64,000 bases of DNA, from NCBI RefSeq assembly GCF_001425445.1, contig NZ_LMQU01000010.1, positions 7,501 through 71,500 on the forward strand, in the 5' to 3' direction. Each line of letters starts with the position of its first letter. Positions within the stretch are counted from its first letter, which is position 1. Shown here in pieces: positions 56,240 to 64,000 of this stretch. Made by a program: the position numbers and the translations under genes. The notes beneath the pieces are model-generated. The model was not told where the DNA came from. It searched no databases and saw only the letters and a program-made list of their open reading frames with translations. This DNA is from Devosia sp. Leaf420 (GTDB lineage Bacteria; Pseudomonadota; Alphaproteobacteria; Rhizobiales; Devosiaceae).

Positions 56240-57217
56240 CTATTGCGCTGGCGTTGCGGCCACTATCGGCGCCGGTGCCTGCTGGCCGCCGGTAAACACC
56301 GAACCGATCCCGGAAAAGAAGCCCGATACCGCTGCGCCACGATCCTTGATGGCCGCCTCGGTCGCCGCCTGGCGGGTGATGGCGTTCCCGGCATCGGCCA
56401 GGGCTTTATCATCAGCCGCCTTTCGGGCCGCAACCTGAGCGTCCGGCACGGTGGGCGGGCACAGGGCCGCGGCATCCAGTGGTCCCGCTGCAACGGGATT
56501 GAAAATATAGCGGTTCTCGCACACGTCCCAAGCCGGCGGCGTCTTGTTGAGATCAAAGAGGTCATAGCCCTCCTTGATATTGCGCCAGAACGCGAGGTGC
56601 TGATTGGACGCAAACTGGGCCAGGTTCGCGCTCGTCATGCGGAACGGATAAATCTGTACTTGGAAAGTGGGATTGCCACCCTTAAAGCTCTCGCGCGCCA
56701 AGGCATAGATTTCCGCCATGCCACCATCCGTCATCGCATAGCACCCCACCGACTTGCAGTCGCCATGCACCATCAGGTTGGAGCCGCTGCGGCCATTGGC
56801 GCGATCGAACTTGTTGGGAAAGCCCGTGTTGAAGGCGAGGAAATAGGCCGACTTCGGGTTCATGAGGCCGGGCGTGATCGTATAGAACCCTTCCGGGCTC
56901 TGATAATCGCCTTCCCTGAACTTGGGACCGAGATCGCCCGAAAAGGCGCAGATGTTATAGGTCTTGAACAGCTTGAACTGCCCCGAATTGGTGTGCTTCC
57001 ACACCTCGAGCACGGCCTCTTTCTTGAAGATGCGCACGACCATGCCTTCGCCGGGCGACGATCCAATATCATGAAGCGCCTTCACCATGGCCGGAGCCAG
57101 GGGAATATTGTGCCGGTTGTCCCCGCCCTTGACGAAGTTGGAACAGGCAGCAAGGCCCACGCCCAGCCAGGCGAGAATGATGACGGCGGCGAGGCGATGG
57201 AAGAAGGTGGCAGTCAC
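56240..57217 (-). CDS. L,D-transpeptidase (YafK/YkuD-type) lipoprotein
   Basis: 325 residues. The N-terminal signal ends in the lipobox GLAAC (Cys ~25), so the mature protein is lipid-anchored. The YkuD catalytic motif HGDCKSVGCYAMTDGG (His ... Ser-x-Gly-Cys) is intact near residue 152. Such enzymes make 3-3 cross-links in peptidoglycan or attach proteins to it. After the domain comes a long Ala-rich tail with FFSGIGSVFTGG. It is followed by an inverted repeat. Confidence 0.9.
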   Translation of the reverse strand: MTATFFHRLAAVIILAWLGVGLAACSNFVKGGDNRHNIPLAPAMVKALHDIGSSPGEGMVVRIFKKEAVLEVWKHTNSGQFKLFKTYNICAFSGDLGPKFREGDYQSPEGFYTITPGLMNPKSAYFLAFNTGFPNKFDRANGRSGSNLMVHGDCKSVGCYAMTDGGMAEIYALARESFKGGNPTFQVQIYPFRMTSANLAQFASNQHLAFWRNIKEGYDLFDLNKTPPAWDVCENRYIFNPVAAGPLDAAALCPPTVPDAQVAARKAADDKALADAGNAITRQAATEAAIKDRGAAVSGFFSGIGSVFTGGQQAPAPIVAATPAQ

Positions 57218-57362
57218 TTAACAAGGCCCAGATAACGGCTCCACCCAGGAGCAATGGTTAGCGCAGCATGAGCGGGCTGAGTGAACGAAGCCTTATCACG
57301 CTCCCGATCTCGGCGAAAAGCGGCGGTTTTTCACGCAATAGTGTGTGGGATGTCAGCATAAG

Positions 57363-57387
57363 AAAAAGGCTCCCGCATGCGGGAGCC
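57363..57387 (-). terminator. Rho-independent terminator of accA
   Basis: A perfect 20-bp palindrome (57368-57387) lies 27 bp after the accA stop. On the minus strand it is followed by five T (complement of 57363-57367). Confidence 0.9.
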
Positions 57388-57413
57388 TGTTCGTTGAACG
57401 CAGACCGAAAGAC

Positions 57414-58367
57414 CTAGAGATTGGTGCCGATCGCGAGGAATTTTTCGCGCCGCTGCTCGCGCGTTTCGAGCCGCGATTTGCCGGCGAAATCCCCGAGGAA
57501 AGAGCTGAGCGCGCGGCGGGTCGCCTCCATTACCTGGCCATGGTGGCGATGTGCGCCGCCAGTCGGCTCGGGAATGATGCCGTCGATCACCTTGAAACCC
57601 AGAAGGTCCTGTGCCGTGATCTTCTGCGCGGTTGCCATATCCTGCGCGCGGGCCGCGTCGCGGAAGAGGATCGAGGCGCCGGCTTCCGGCGAGATTACCG
57701 AATAGATGGCGTTTTCGAGCATCAGCACGCGGTTGGCGGTAGCGATGGCAATAGCGCCACCCGAACCACCTTCGCCGATGATGATGGCAATGTTCGGCAC
57801 ACCGAGTTCGAGACCCTTTTCGGTCGAGCGCGCAATCGCCTCGGCCTGGCCGCGCTCCTCGGCACCAATGCCGGGATAGGCGCCGGCGGTGTCGACAAAG
57901 GAAATGACCGGAATGTTGAACCGGTCGGCCATATCCATGATGCGGACGGCCTTGCGATAGCCTTCCGGATTGGCCATGCCGAAATTGTGCTTGAGGCGCG
58001 TTTCGGTGGAATTACCCTTTTCCTGACCAATCACGGCGACGGATTCGCCATTGAACCGGCCAAAGCCGGCCTGCAGCGCGGCGTCTTCACCAAAGGTCCG
58101 GTCGCCGGCCAGCGGTGTCCATTCGGTGATCAGCGCGCCGACATAGTCGGAGAAATGCGGCCGCTGCGGATGGCGGGCCACCTGCGTCTTCTGCCAGGGC
58201 GTGAGTTTTTTATAAATCTCGACCAGGGCTTCCTCAGCCCGGGCGGAGAGTCGGTTCACTTCCTCATCGATCGACACGGCCTGATCGGACGCGGCCAAGG
58301 ACTTGAGTTCGGCGATCTTGGCTTCAAGATCGGCAACCGGCTTTTCAAAATCGAGATAAGACTGCAT
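57414..58367 (-). CDS. accA: Acetyl-CoA carboxylase carboxyltransferase subunit alpha
   Basis: 317 residues, family length. AccA/AccD carries carboxyl from biotinyl-AccB to acetyl-CoA, making malonyl-CoA, the first step of fatty acid synthesis. Visible are the N-terminal MQSYLDFEKPVADLEAKI and the carboxyltransferase patches GAYPGIGAEERGQAEAIARS and GEGGSGGAIAIATANRVLML. The accD partner lies elsewhere. It is adjacent to xerD on the same strand, an order common in the lineage, and has its own terminator. Confidence 0.97.
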   Translation of the reverse strand: MQSYLDFEKPVADLEAKIAELKSLAASDQAVSIDEEVNRLSARAEEALVEIYKKLTPWQKTQVARHPQRPHFSDYVGALITEWTPLAGDRTFGEDAALQAGFGRFNGESVAVIGQEKGNSTETRLKHNFGMANPEGYRKAVRIMDMADRFNIPVISFVDTAGAYPGIGAEERGQAEAIARSTEKGLELGVPNIAIIIGEGGSGGAIAIATANRVLMLENAIYSVISPEAGASILFRDAARAQDMATAQKITAQDLLGFKVIDGIIPEPTGGAHRHHGQVMEATRRALSSFLGDFAGKSRLETREQRREKFLAIGTNL

Positions 58368-58506
58368 CCCACCCGCCCGTAAGGGTCGTTATTGCCGACC
58401 CGGACTATTCCAGGCCCCGGCTCTTGCGCCCTAAAGTGGCCGGAAAGTGGCGATGGTTCAACACCGAGTCAAGTTTTGCGACGGATTTGCCGGGGAAAGC
58501 TCAATC

Positions 58507-59412
58507 TTAGTCGCTGGCGAGCGGGTGATGCTTCTCGACAAGGGTCTTGAGTTTATCGTCGAGCACATGGGTATAAATCTGCGTGGTCGAGATGTCCGAG
58601 TGCCCAAGCAGCATCTGCACCACCCGCAAATCGGCCCCACCGGCCAGAAGATGGCTGGCAAATGCGTGGCGCAAGACGTGCGGCGCGACGCGTGCCGAGG
58701 AAATACCGGCCCGCGCCGCAAGTCCCTTGAGATCGCGCGCAAACACCTGACGCGCCAGATGCCCCGATTCTCCCTTGGCCGGGAACAGCCAGGTCCCCGC
58801 GGGCAGCGTCTTGACCCAAGGGCGGACGGCATCGCGCGCCCGGTCATTCATCGGTACCACCCGTTCCTTGCGGCCCTTGCCGACCACGGTGATGAACGCT
58901 GCTTCCCGCATGACTGCCGAGCGCTTGAGCTCAACCAGCTCGGACACACGCAGCCCCGTGGCGTACAGCATTTCGAGGAGGCAATAGAGCCGCAGTGCCG
59001 CGTTCTGCCCCTCTCCATCTGCAGTGTTGGCCTCTGCTTCGGCCAGACTGAGCAGCTTATCGACCTCGGCGACCGACAAAACTTTGGGCAGTGGCCGCCT
59101 GGTCTTGGGGCTCGAAACGATCCGCGTCGGATCGTCGCCCCTGATCCCATCGGCACATAAGAACTTGTGAAACTGGCGCACAGCGGAAAGGTGCCGCGCG
59201 CTTGACGAGGCAGACAGTCCCTCTTGCTTGAGAAAATCAAGATAGGCGTTGACCGTCTCGCGAGAAGAGTTTTCGAGTGTCTCTTTCTTCCCCGCGACAA
59301 ACCCGGCATAGCTCGCCAGATCGCGCCGATAGGCCGCAATCGTATTGGCCGCGGCCCCACGCTCGGCGCTCATCATTTCGAGAAAAGCGCCGATCAGGTG
59401 GTTGCCGCTCAT
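58507..59412 (-). CDS. xerD: Tyrosine recombinase XerD
   Basis: 301 residues. An N-terminal SAM-like core-binding domain (NTIAAYRRDLASYAGF, about 25-95) and the catalytic domain with the usual residues: Arg in ATGLRVSELVEL, Lys in VVGKGRKERVVP, His/Arg in HVLRHAFASHLL, His in LLGHSDISTTQIYTHV, with the nucleophile Tyr there. XerC/XerD resolve chromosome dimers at dif at the FtsK-loaded septum. The start codon overlaps the stop of the small gene upstream by 4 bp. Confidence 0.95.
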   Translation of the reverse strand: MSGNHLIGAFLEMMSAERGAAANTIAAYRRDLASYAGFVAGKKETLENSSRETVNAYLDFLKQEGLSASSSARHLSAVRQFHKFLCADGIRGDDPTRIVSSPKTRRPLPKVLSVAEVDKLLSLAEAEANTADGEGQNAALRLYCLLEMLYATGLRVSELVELKRSAVMREAAFITVVGKGRKERVVPMNDRARDAVRPWVKTLPAGTWLFPAKGESGHLARQVFARDLKGLAARAGISSARVAPHVLRHAFASHLLAGGADLRVVQMLLGHSDISTTQIYTHVLDDKLKTLVEKHHPLASD

Positions 59413-59627
59413 TGCGCGGGCGCCGGGCTCGGCGTGCTCGTCACATTGGGTGTCGGTAGACCCGCAGGGCGCGTCGGCGCACTCTCACCCAAAAGGTCCT
59501 GCGTCGAGAGGCGCAGGGTGACAGCCTTGGGCGTCGGTTCCACGAACGAGACAAGCGCGAACATGCCCGCATAGACGAGGCCCACGAGAAAAACGATCGT
59601 GATCAGGAGGCGAAACAGTGTCGGCAT
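59409..59627 (-). CDS. Small membrane protein upstream of xerD
   Basis: 72 residues starting at MPTLFRLLITIVFLVGLVYAGMFALV, one N-terminal membrane helix and a proline-rich periplasmic or cytoplasmic tail (LSTQDLLGESAPTRPAGLP). A longer in-frame start adds 17 residues without similarity. It overlaps xerD by 4 bp (ATGA) and is divergent from aroK. Small proteins of this kind precede xerD in many Hyphomicrobiales; the function is unknown. Confidence 0.75.
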   Translation of the reverse strand: MPTLFRLLITIVFLVGLVYAGMFALVSFVEPTPKAVTLRLSTQDLLGESAPTRPAGLPTPNVTSTPSPAPAQ

Positions 59628-59757
59628 GGCAGTCCAGTCGGCGTTTGAGAGCAAACCTTGGCACAGAAAGGTTTCCATCCGGTAGGTGAAATCGCGTCGC
59701 GCTTGACATAGGTGAGTGAGATCGCTTCAAGCGACATGAAGTCGGAGGGCGCCTGGC

Positions 59758-60333
59758 GTGAGCAAATCGGACAACACCGCGCGCTCTGCGCGCGCCAAGG
59801 CATTGGCCGAGCGTCTCGGCGGCCGTCCGCTCGTGCTCGTTGGGATGATGGGCGCGGGCAAGACCACGGTTGGGCGGCGCATCGCCACCCGTCTCAATCG
59901 GCGCTTCATCGATAGCGACGAAGAAATCGAAAAAGCCGCGCAGATGACCATTCCGGAAATTTTCGCGCAGCGCGGCGAGCCCGAATTCCGCGCCGGGGAA
60001 ACCCGCGTCATCTCGCGTCTCCTCAAGGAAGACGGCATCGTCCTCGCAACGGGTGGCGGCGCCTTCGTCAATCTCGAAACCCGGGCCCAAATCAAGTCCG
60101 GGGCGGTTTCCGTCTGGCTCAAGGCCGATCTCGATATTCTGTTCGAACGGGTCTCGCGCCGCTCCAATCGACCACTTTTGAAAACCACCGACCCCAAGGC
60201 GACGCTGCAAAAGCTGATCGAAGACCGCTATCCCATCTATGCCGAGGCCGACCTGACCGTCCTTAGCCGCGACGTGCCGCAAGACAGCGTCGCCGCCGAC
60301 GTGATTTCCGCCCTCCTCCATCATCTGCGCTGA
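59758..60333 (+). CDS. aroK: Shikimate kinase
   Basis: 191 residues from GTG 59758. Walker A GMMGAGKTTVG (~29), the shikimate-binding DSDEEIE, FRAGETRVI and GGGAFV segments, and the lid Arg region DILFERVSRRSNRPLL are all visible. It phosphorylates shikimate, step five of the chorismate pathway to aromatic amino acids. aroB follows by 14 bp, and the two form one transcription unit. Confidence 0.96.
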   Translation: MSKSDNTARSARAKALAERLGGRPLVLVGMMGAGKTTVGRRIATRLNRRFIDSDEEIEKAAQMTIPEIFAQRGEPEFRAGETRVISRLLKEDGIVLATGGGAFVNLETRAQIKSGAVSVWLKADLDILFERVSRRSNRPLLKTTDPKATLQKLIEDRYPIYAEADLTVLSRDVPQDSVAADVISALLHHLR

Positions 60334-60347
60334 AGGTCCGAAAAAAA

Positions 60348-61463
60348 ATGGCCGAAATCACCCACACGGTTCACGTCGCTCTGGGCGAGCGCGCCTATGA
60401 CATTCTGATCGGCCCCGACCTTCTCGATTATGCCGGCACGATTTTGGCCGAAAAATTTCCCGGCCGCCGCTATGGCATCGTCACCGACACCAATGTCGCC
60501 CAAGCACAATTGCCGCGGCTGGTCGCGAGCCTCGATAAAGCTGGCCTGACACACGAGACCATCACCGTGCCCGCGGGAGAAAGCACCAAGAGCTGGGAGC
60601 ATCTGCAGACCGTCGTCGAAGGCCTTCTCGCCGCCAAGCTTGAGCGCAATGATCTCGTGATCGCGCTGGGCGGCGGCGTCATCGGCGATCTCGCCGGCTT
60701 TGCCGCCTCGATTACCCGCCGCGGCATGGATTTTATCCAGATGCCGACTTCGCTCCTCGCGCAGGTCGATTCTTCGGTCGGCGGCAAGACCGGCATCAAT
60801 TCGCCCCAGGGCAAGAATTTGGTCGGCGCTTTCCACCAGCCCAAGCTCGTGCTGGCCGATCTCTCGACCCTCGATACCCTGCCCCAGCGCCAGTTTGCTG
60901 CCGGCTATGCCGAAGTCGTCAAATATGGCCTCATCGACGATCCCGAATTCTTCGAGTGGCTTGAGGCGAACCACGCCGATATCTTTTCCGGCGGTCCGGC
61001 GCGCGGCGAAGCCATCGCCCGCTGCTGCGCCCATAAGGCCCACGTCGTCATCGAGGACGAGAAGGAAACCGGCGTCCGCGCCCTCCTCAATCTCGGCCAC
61101 ACCTTTGGTCACGCGCTCGAAAAAGACACTGGCTACTCAGATCGCCTGCTGCACGGCGAAGGCGTCTCGATCGGCATGGTGCTCGCCCATACCTTTTCCA
61201 ATCGCCTTGGCCTTGCCCCGGGTCAGGATTCCGGCCGCGTCTCGGCCCACTTGCGAAAATCGGGCCTGCCCACCACATTGGGCGACATCCCCGGAACGCT
61301 CGGCTCGACCGAGACCCTGATGGCCGCCATTGCGCAGGACAAGAAAGTCTCGCGCGGCGCCCTGACTTTCATCCTGACAAGAGGCATTGGTCAGGCTTTC
61401 ATCGAAAAGTATGTCGATCCTGCCAAGGTTTCGGCTTTTTTGGAGGAGATGCGTTCTCCCTAA
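60348..61463 (+). CDS. aroB: 3-Dehydroquinate synthase
   Basis: 371 residues. The NAD and metal site is clear: VTDTNVAQ, VPAGESTKSWEHL, GGGVIGDLAGFAASITRRGMDFIQ and TSLLAQVDSSVGGKTGIN (Lys), with the zinc His in LNLGHTFGHALEKD. It converts DAHP into 3-dehydroquinate, step two of the shikimate pathway. It lies in the classical aroK-aroB pair and overlaps the end of the convergent bolA gene by 4 bp. Confidence 0.97.
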   Translation: MAEITHTVHVALGERAYDILIGPDLLDYAGTILAEKFPGRRYGIVTDTNVAQAQLPRLVASLDKAGLTHETITVPAGESTKSWEHLQTVVEGLLAAKLERNDLVIALGGGVIGDLAGFAASITRRGMDFIQMPTSLLAQVDSSVGGKTGINSPQGKNLVGAFHQPKLVLADLSTLDTLPQRQFAAGYAEVVKYGLIDDPEFFEWLEANHADIFSGGPARGEAIARCCAHKAHVVIEDEKETGVRALLNLGHTFGHALEKDTGYSDRLLHGEGVSIGMVLAHTFSNRLGLAPGQDSGRVSAHLRKSGLPTTLGDIPGTLGSTETLMAAIAQDKKVSRGALTFILTRGIGQAFIEKYVDPAKVSAFLEEMRSP

Positions 61464-61720
61464 CTTGGCAAAATCTCGATGTTGAGAGCGTGAACCTGCT
61501 CCTTGAGTTCGGCATTGAGCAAATCGAACACCGCACGGTGTTGCGCCACGCGGCTCAAACCGTCAAAATCGCTGGTCGCGATTCTGACGCGGAAGTGGGT
61601 TTCCCCGCTTTCACGCCATCCGGCATGACCCCGATGCTTGTTCGATTCGTCGATCACCTCGAGGTGGGTTGGTGAGAACCGCTCGGTCAGCTTGGTCGTG
61701 ATAGTGTCCTTCATGGACAT
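61460..61720 (-). CDS. BolA-family protein
   Basis: 86 residues. The domain reads HLEVIDESNKHRGHAG, THFRVRIATSDFDGLSRVAQHRAVFDLLNAEL and VHALNIEIL. The His residues of the SNKHRGH segment and the conserved invariant His in VAQHRAVFDLL are typical of BolA proteins, which pair with monothiol glutaredoxins around a 2Fe-2S cluster. BolA-type proteins affect iron regulation and cell shape. Its stop overlaps aroB's end, and it is divergent from the J-domain gene. Confidence 0.92.
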   Translation of the reverse strand: MSMKDTITTKLTERFSPTHLEVIDESNKHRGHAGWRESGETHFRVRIATSDFDGLSRVAQHRAVFDLLNAELKEQVHALNIEILPS

Positions 61721-61797
61721 TGGCGGTCTCCGCTTTGGGCTTTTGAATGCGCTCCGATGAGCGCCACTATTGAAAACTAGGCATTTAACTAGGTGCT

Positions 61798-62424
61798 ATG
61801 AAACAGCAATCCAAGCTTTTCGATGGGATCCGCATCAGACCGCGCCGGGAAGAAAAGCCCGAACCGGCCGAATTCACCTGCGAGTGGGAAGGCTGCGGGG
61901 AGGCGGGCGAATATCGTGCGCCCAAGGGTCCGCGCAGCGAAGGGCAGTATCACCATTTCTGCCTCGAACACGTCCGCCACTACAACAAGGCCTTCAATTT
62001 CTTCGCCGGCATGAGCCAGGAAGAATTGGACGAGGCCCTGACGACTCCCCCCAAGGCCGAGTCACGTTCAAGCTTTGCGACCGGCAATCCGCAGAACGCC
62101 CGCGCTGCCGGCCGCACAGCCAGCACCCGGCCGGGCGACAAATATGGCGATCCTTTCGGCGTCTTCGCCAAATATCGCTATCGCCAGTCCCAGACCCCGG
62201 CCGCCGAGCGCGTCAAACCGCTCAACGAGAACGATCGCCGTGCTTTCGAACAGCTTGGCTTTCCCGGCCATGCGAAGTCCGATGACATCAAGCACGCCTA
62301 TAAGAACCTCGTGAAGACCCACCACCCCGACGTCAATGGCGGCGACCGATCCTCCGAAGAAAAACTCCGGACGATCATCGCAGCCTATTCTCATCTCAAG
62401 AAAATGGGCTTCGTCGTCCGCTGA
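61798..62424 (+). CDS. J-domain protein with N-terminal Cys/His motif
   Basis: 208 residues. A C-terminal J domain (about 145-205) contains the HPD motif in KTHHPDVNGGD, so it can stimulate a DnaK-type ATPase. The N-terminal half has CEWEGCGE and YHHFCLEHVRHYN, a Cys/His arrangement that could bind zinc, and FNFFAGMSQEELDEAL. It is not DnaJ itself: the Gly/Phe region and zinc repeats are missing. It lies between bolA and cobS, as in many relatives. The client is unknown. Confidence 0.9.
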   Translation: MKQQSKLFDGIRIRPRREEKPEPAEFTCEWEGCGEAGEYRAPKGPRSEGQYHHFCLEHVRHYNKAFNFFAGMSQEELDEALTTPPKAESRSSFATGNPQNARAAGRTASTRPGDKYGDPFGVFAKYRYRQSQTPAAERVKPLNENDRRAFEQLGFPGHAKSDDIKHAYKNLVKTHHPDVNGGDRSSEEKLRTIIAAYSHLKKMGFVVR

Positions 62425-62445
62425 GCTGATCTTGAAAAAAGCCAA

Positions 62446-62470
62446 TGTCAGGCGGGATTCCCGCGTGACA
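62446..62470 (+). repeat. Near-perfect palindrome between the J-protein gene and cobS
   Basis: A 12-bp arm (62446-62457) and its complement (62459-62470) with one mismatch and a 1-bp centre. It may act as a hairpin that ends or insulates the upstream transcript. The T-tract lies on the minus strand side (A6 at about 62435-62440), where no gene ends. Confidence 0.6.
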
Positions 62471-62561
62471 GTTTGGCTACCAGCATGTCAGCATTGCTGC
62501 TATAGAGCCCATGGCCGATGGGCCTCCCGCCTTTGAAAATCTCTGATCCACGAGTCCTGCC

Positions 62562-63545
62562 ATGACCGATTTCACCAACCAGCCCGACACCGAATACAAG
62601 GCGCGGGATCTCTTCGGCATCGATACCGACATGGTGGTCAAAGGCTATGCGGAGCGCTCCGATCACGTGCCCCCGGCCGATCCGGATTACCTCTTCGACC
62701 GCAACACCACGCTCGCCATCCTTGCCGGCTTTGCCTTCAATCGCCGCGTCATGGTCCAGGGCTATCACGGCACCGGCAAGTCGACCCATATCGAACAGGT
62801 CGCGGCGCGCCTCAATTGGCCGCTCGTCCGCGTCAATCTCGATAGCCACGTCAGCCGTATCGATCTCGTCGGCAAGGACGCCATCGTCCTCAAGGACGGC
62901 AAGCAGATCACCGAATTCCGCGACGGCATCCTGCCTTGGGCCGTGCAGAACAATATTGCGCTCGTCTTCGACGAATACGATGCCGGCCGTCCGGACGTGA
63001 TGTTCGTGATTCAGCGCGTTCTCGAGCAGTCTGGCCGCCTGACGCTCCTCGATCAGAACCGCGTCATCACCCCGCACCCTTCGTTCCGCCTGTTCGCAAC
63101 GACCAATACCATTGGCCTTGGTGACACTTCCGGCCTCTACCACGGCACGCAGCAGATCAATCAGGGTCAGATGGACCGCTGGAGCATCGTCACGACGCTC
63201 AACTATCTGCCGCATGACAAGGAAGTCGGCATCATCCTCGCCAAGAACAAGGTTCTTACCGAGACCGACAAGGGCAAGAAACTCGCCTCCAACATGGTGC
63301 GCCTCGCCGATCTCACCCGCTCGGCCTTCATCAATGGCGATCTCTCGACCGTGATGAGCCCACGCTCGGTGATCACCTGGGCCGAAAACACCCAGATTTT
63401 CGGCGGCGATGTCGGCTTTGCCTTCCGTCTCACCTTCCTCAACAAGTGCGACGAACTCGAACGGCCGGTGGTTGCCGAATTCTACCAGCGCGTCTTCGGC
63501 GAAGACCTGCCGGAATCCTCGGCCAACCTCGCGATCACTGCCTAG
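62562..63545 (+). CDS. cobS: Aerobic cobaltochelatase subunit CobS
   Basis: 327 residues. AAA+ domain with Walker [15 protein letters not shown] (~70) and Walker [15 protein letters not shown] (~132), and the N-terminal [21 protein letters not shown] typical of CobS. CobS and CobT form the ATPase module that works with CobN to insert cobalt into hydrogenobyrinic acid a,c-diamide in aerobic cobalamin synthesis. cobT follows after a 123-bp gap holding a palindromic element; no cobalamin riboswitch was seen before cobS. Confidence 0.97.
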   Translation: MTDFTNQPDTEYKARDLFGIDTDMVVKGYAERSDHVPPADPDYLFDRNTTLAILAGFAFNRRVMVQGYHGTGKSTHIEQVAARLNWPLVRVNLDSHVSRIDLVGKDAIVLKDGKQITEFRDGILPWAVQNNIALVFDEYDAGRPDVMFVIQRVLEQSGRLTLLDQNRVITPHPSFRLFATTNTIGLGDTSGLYHGTQQINQGQMDRWSIVTTLNYLPHDKEVGIILAKNKVLTETDKGKKLASNMVRLADLTRSAFINGDLSTVMSPRSVITWAENTQIFGGDVGFAFRLTFLNKCDELERPVVAEFYQRVFGEDLPESSANLAITA

Positions 63546-63561
63546 TTCATTCACGACGTCC

Positions 63562-63628
63562 TTCCCGCGAAAGCGGGAATCTCTTTCCGAGAGGTCGTGC
63601 CAAAAAGAGATTCCCGCTTTCGCGGGAA
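63562..63628. repeat. Large inverted repeat between cobS and cobT
   Basis: Two 25-bp arms (63562-63586 and 63604-63628) are exact reverse complements across a 17-nt loop. Each arm also contains its own small palindrome (TTCCCGC-GAAA-GCGGGAA type), so the RNA could fold as one long stem or two short hairpins. The core is a widespread Proteobacterial palindromic repeat. Confidence 0.85.
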
Positions 63629-63668
63629 TGACGCGGTGAAAACAGGTGCGCTCTCGCGTCCGCGCCTC

Positions 63669-64000
63669 GGATGGCAAATATGGCAAATCCCCCGCGCAGC
63701 AAGCCCAATAAGCCCGATCAAACCCAGGTCTTCAAATCGGCCATGGGTTCGACGGTGCGCGCGATCGGGGGCAAGGCCGATCTCGAAGTCACCTTCACCG
63801 CCGACCGGCCCCTGCTGACCTCCGATAAGGCCCGGCTCGCCAACCTGCCGCGCCTCCCCACCAAGCGCGATATCGCCATTGCCCGCGGCCAGGGCGATGC
63901 CATGGCGATGCGGCTTGCGAGCCACGATCCCGATGCGCATCGCAAGCGCAGCCCCATGGATCCGCAGGCGCGCGCTGCCTTCGATTCCCTTGAGCAGGCG
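63669..64000 (+). CDS. cobT: Aerobic cobaltochelatase subunit CobT, N-terminal part
   Basis: About 110 residues to the window edge, starting at ATG 63669 (an alternative ATG at 63678 follows two codons later). The CobT N-terminal pattern is clear: VFKSAMGSTVRAIGGKADLEVTFTADRP and RLPTKRDIAIARGQGDAMAMRLASHD. CobT carries a C-terminal VWA domain, beyond the window, and pairs with CobS. No strong ribosome site is visible, so expression may rely on coupling with cobS despite the palindromic spacer. Confidence 0.92.

Noticed and set aside
62425..62561. Cobalamin riboswitch before cobS
   Set aside because: No B12-box-like segment or typical receptor-loop arrangement was seen; only simple hairpins.
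62448..63686. 412-codon minus-strand frame over cobS
   Set aside because: Antisense to cobS; its N-terminal part is only translation of the palindromic repeat (for example IPAKAGIS-type peptides).
1..64000. CRISPR array, prophage or integrated element
   Set aside because: No regularly spaced repeats, phage genes, integrase with att-like repeats or transposase genes were found. The only tyrosine recombinase is XerD in its usual setting.

Overview
The window is about 62-63% GC, densely packed with genes, and bacterial. Its gene set points to an alphaproteobacterium of the Hyphomicrobiales, most like Devosiaceae (Devosia or Pelagibacterium). The markers are a CarD-family regulator, FdxA, DUF4167, DUF1178 and DUF3108 proteins, a GAF-domain PtsP, an SUV3-like helicase, and the run accA-xerD-aroK-aroB-bolA-J-protein-cobS-cobT. 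The genus is an inference from gene content. No rRNA, tRNA, CRISPR array, prophage or intact insertion sequence was seen.

Layout. 1-13 kb: the end of an M23 peptidase, a VOC protein, clpB, a HEAT-like orphan, pepT, a DUF1345 membrane protein, a 48-residue membrane peptide, an SLC13 permease and a divergent Mfd-type helicase. 13.3-20.7 kb: one operon-like run with an ABC importer (binding protein, two permeases, fused double ATPase), a luciferase-like flavin monooxygenase and two AhpD/CMD-fold proteins. This is the most distinctive metabolic system here and its substrate is unknown. 20.7-28.3 kb: a secreted orphan, a soluble PAS-PAS chemoreceptor, a GNAT enzyme, a truncated haemoglobin divergent from an HxlR regulator, and a three-gene signalling operon (HD-GYP response regulator, cysteine-free SUOX-like exported protein, hybrid histidine kinase).

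28.4-43.5 kb: mostly housekeeping. It holds the DUF4167 protein, prmC-prfA (release factor and its methylase), ptsP (nitrogen-type PTS), lysC, ubiG, ilvD, a Tat-signal VOC protein, an aldo/keto reductase, and a minus-strand cluster of YjbR, DUF1178, nitrilase-type hydrolase, glutaredoxin and ComF. 43.5-47.5 kb: a methyltransferase, a small P-loop kinase, a cupin and a membrane chemoreceptor. 47.6-53.3 kb: carD, fdxA, an S4 RNA-binding protein, an SUV3-like helicase, and an 885-bp gene-free stretch with a diverged direct repeat.

53.3-64 kb: DUF3108 protein, rpmB, a queuosine-precursor-type transporter, a cysteine-containing membrane-anchored orphan, an L,D-transpeptidase lipoprotein, accA, xerD with a small partner, the shikimate genes aroK-aroB, bolA, a J-domain protein, and the cobaltochelatase genes cobS and cobT (cobT runs off the end).

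Palindromic repeats appear in three places: inside the prmC reading frame, after ilvD, and between cobS and cobT. Most transcription units end in clear hairpin terminators, several of them placed to serve convergent genes.
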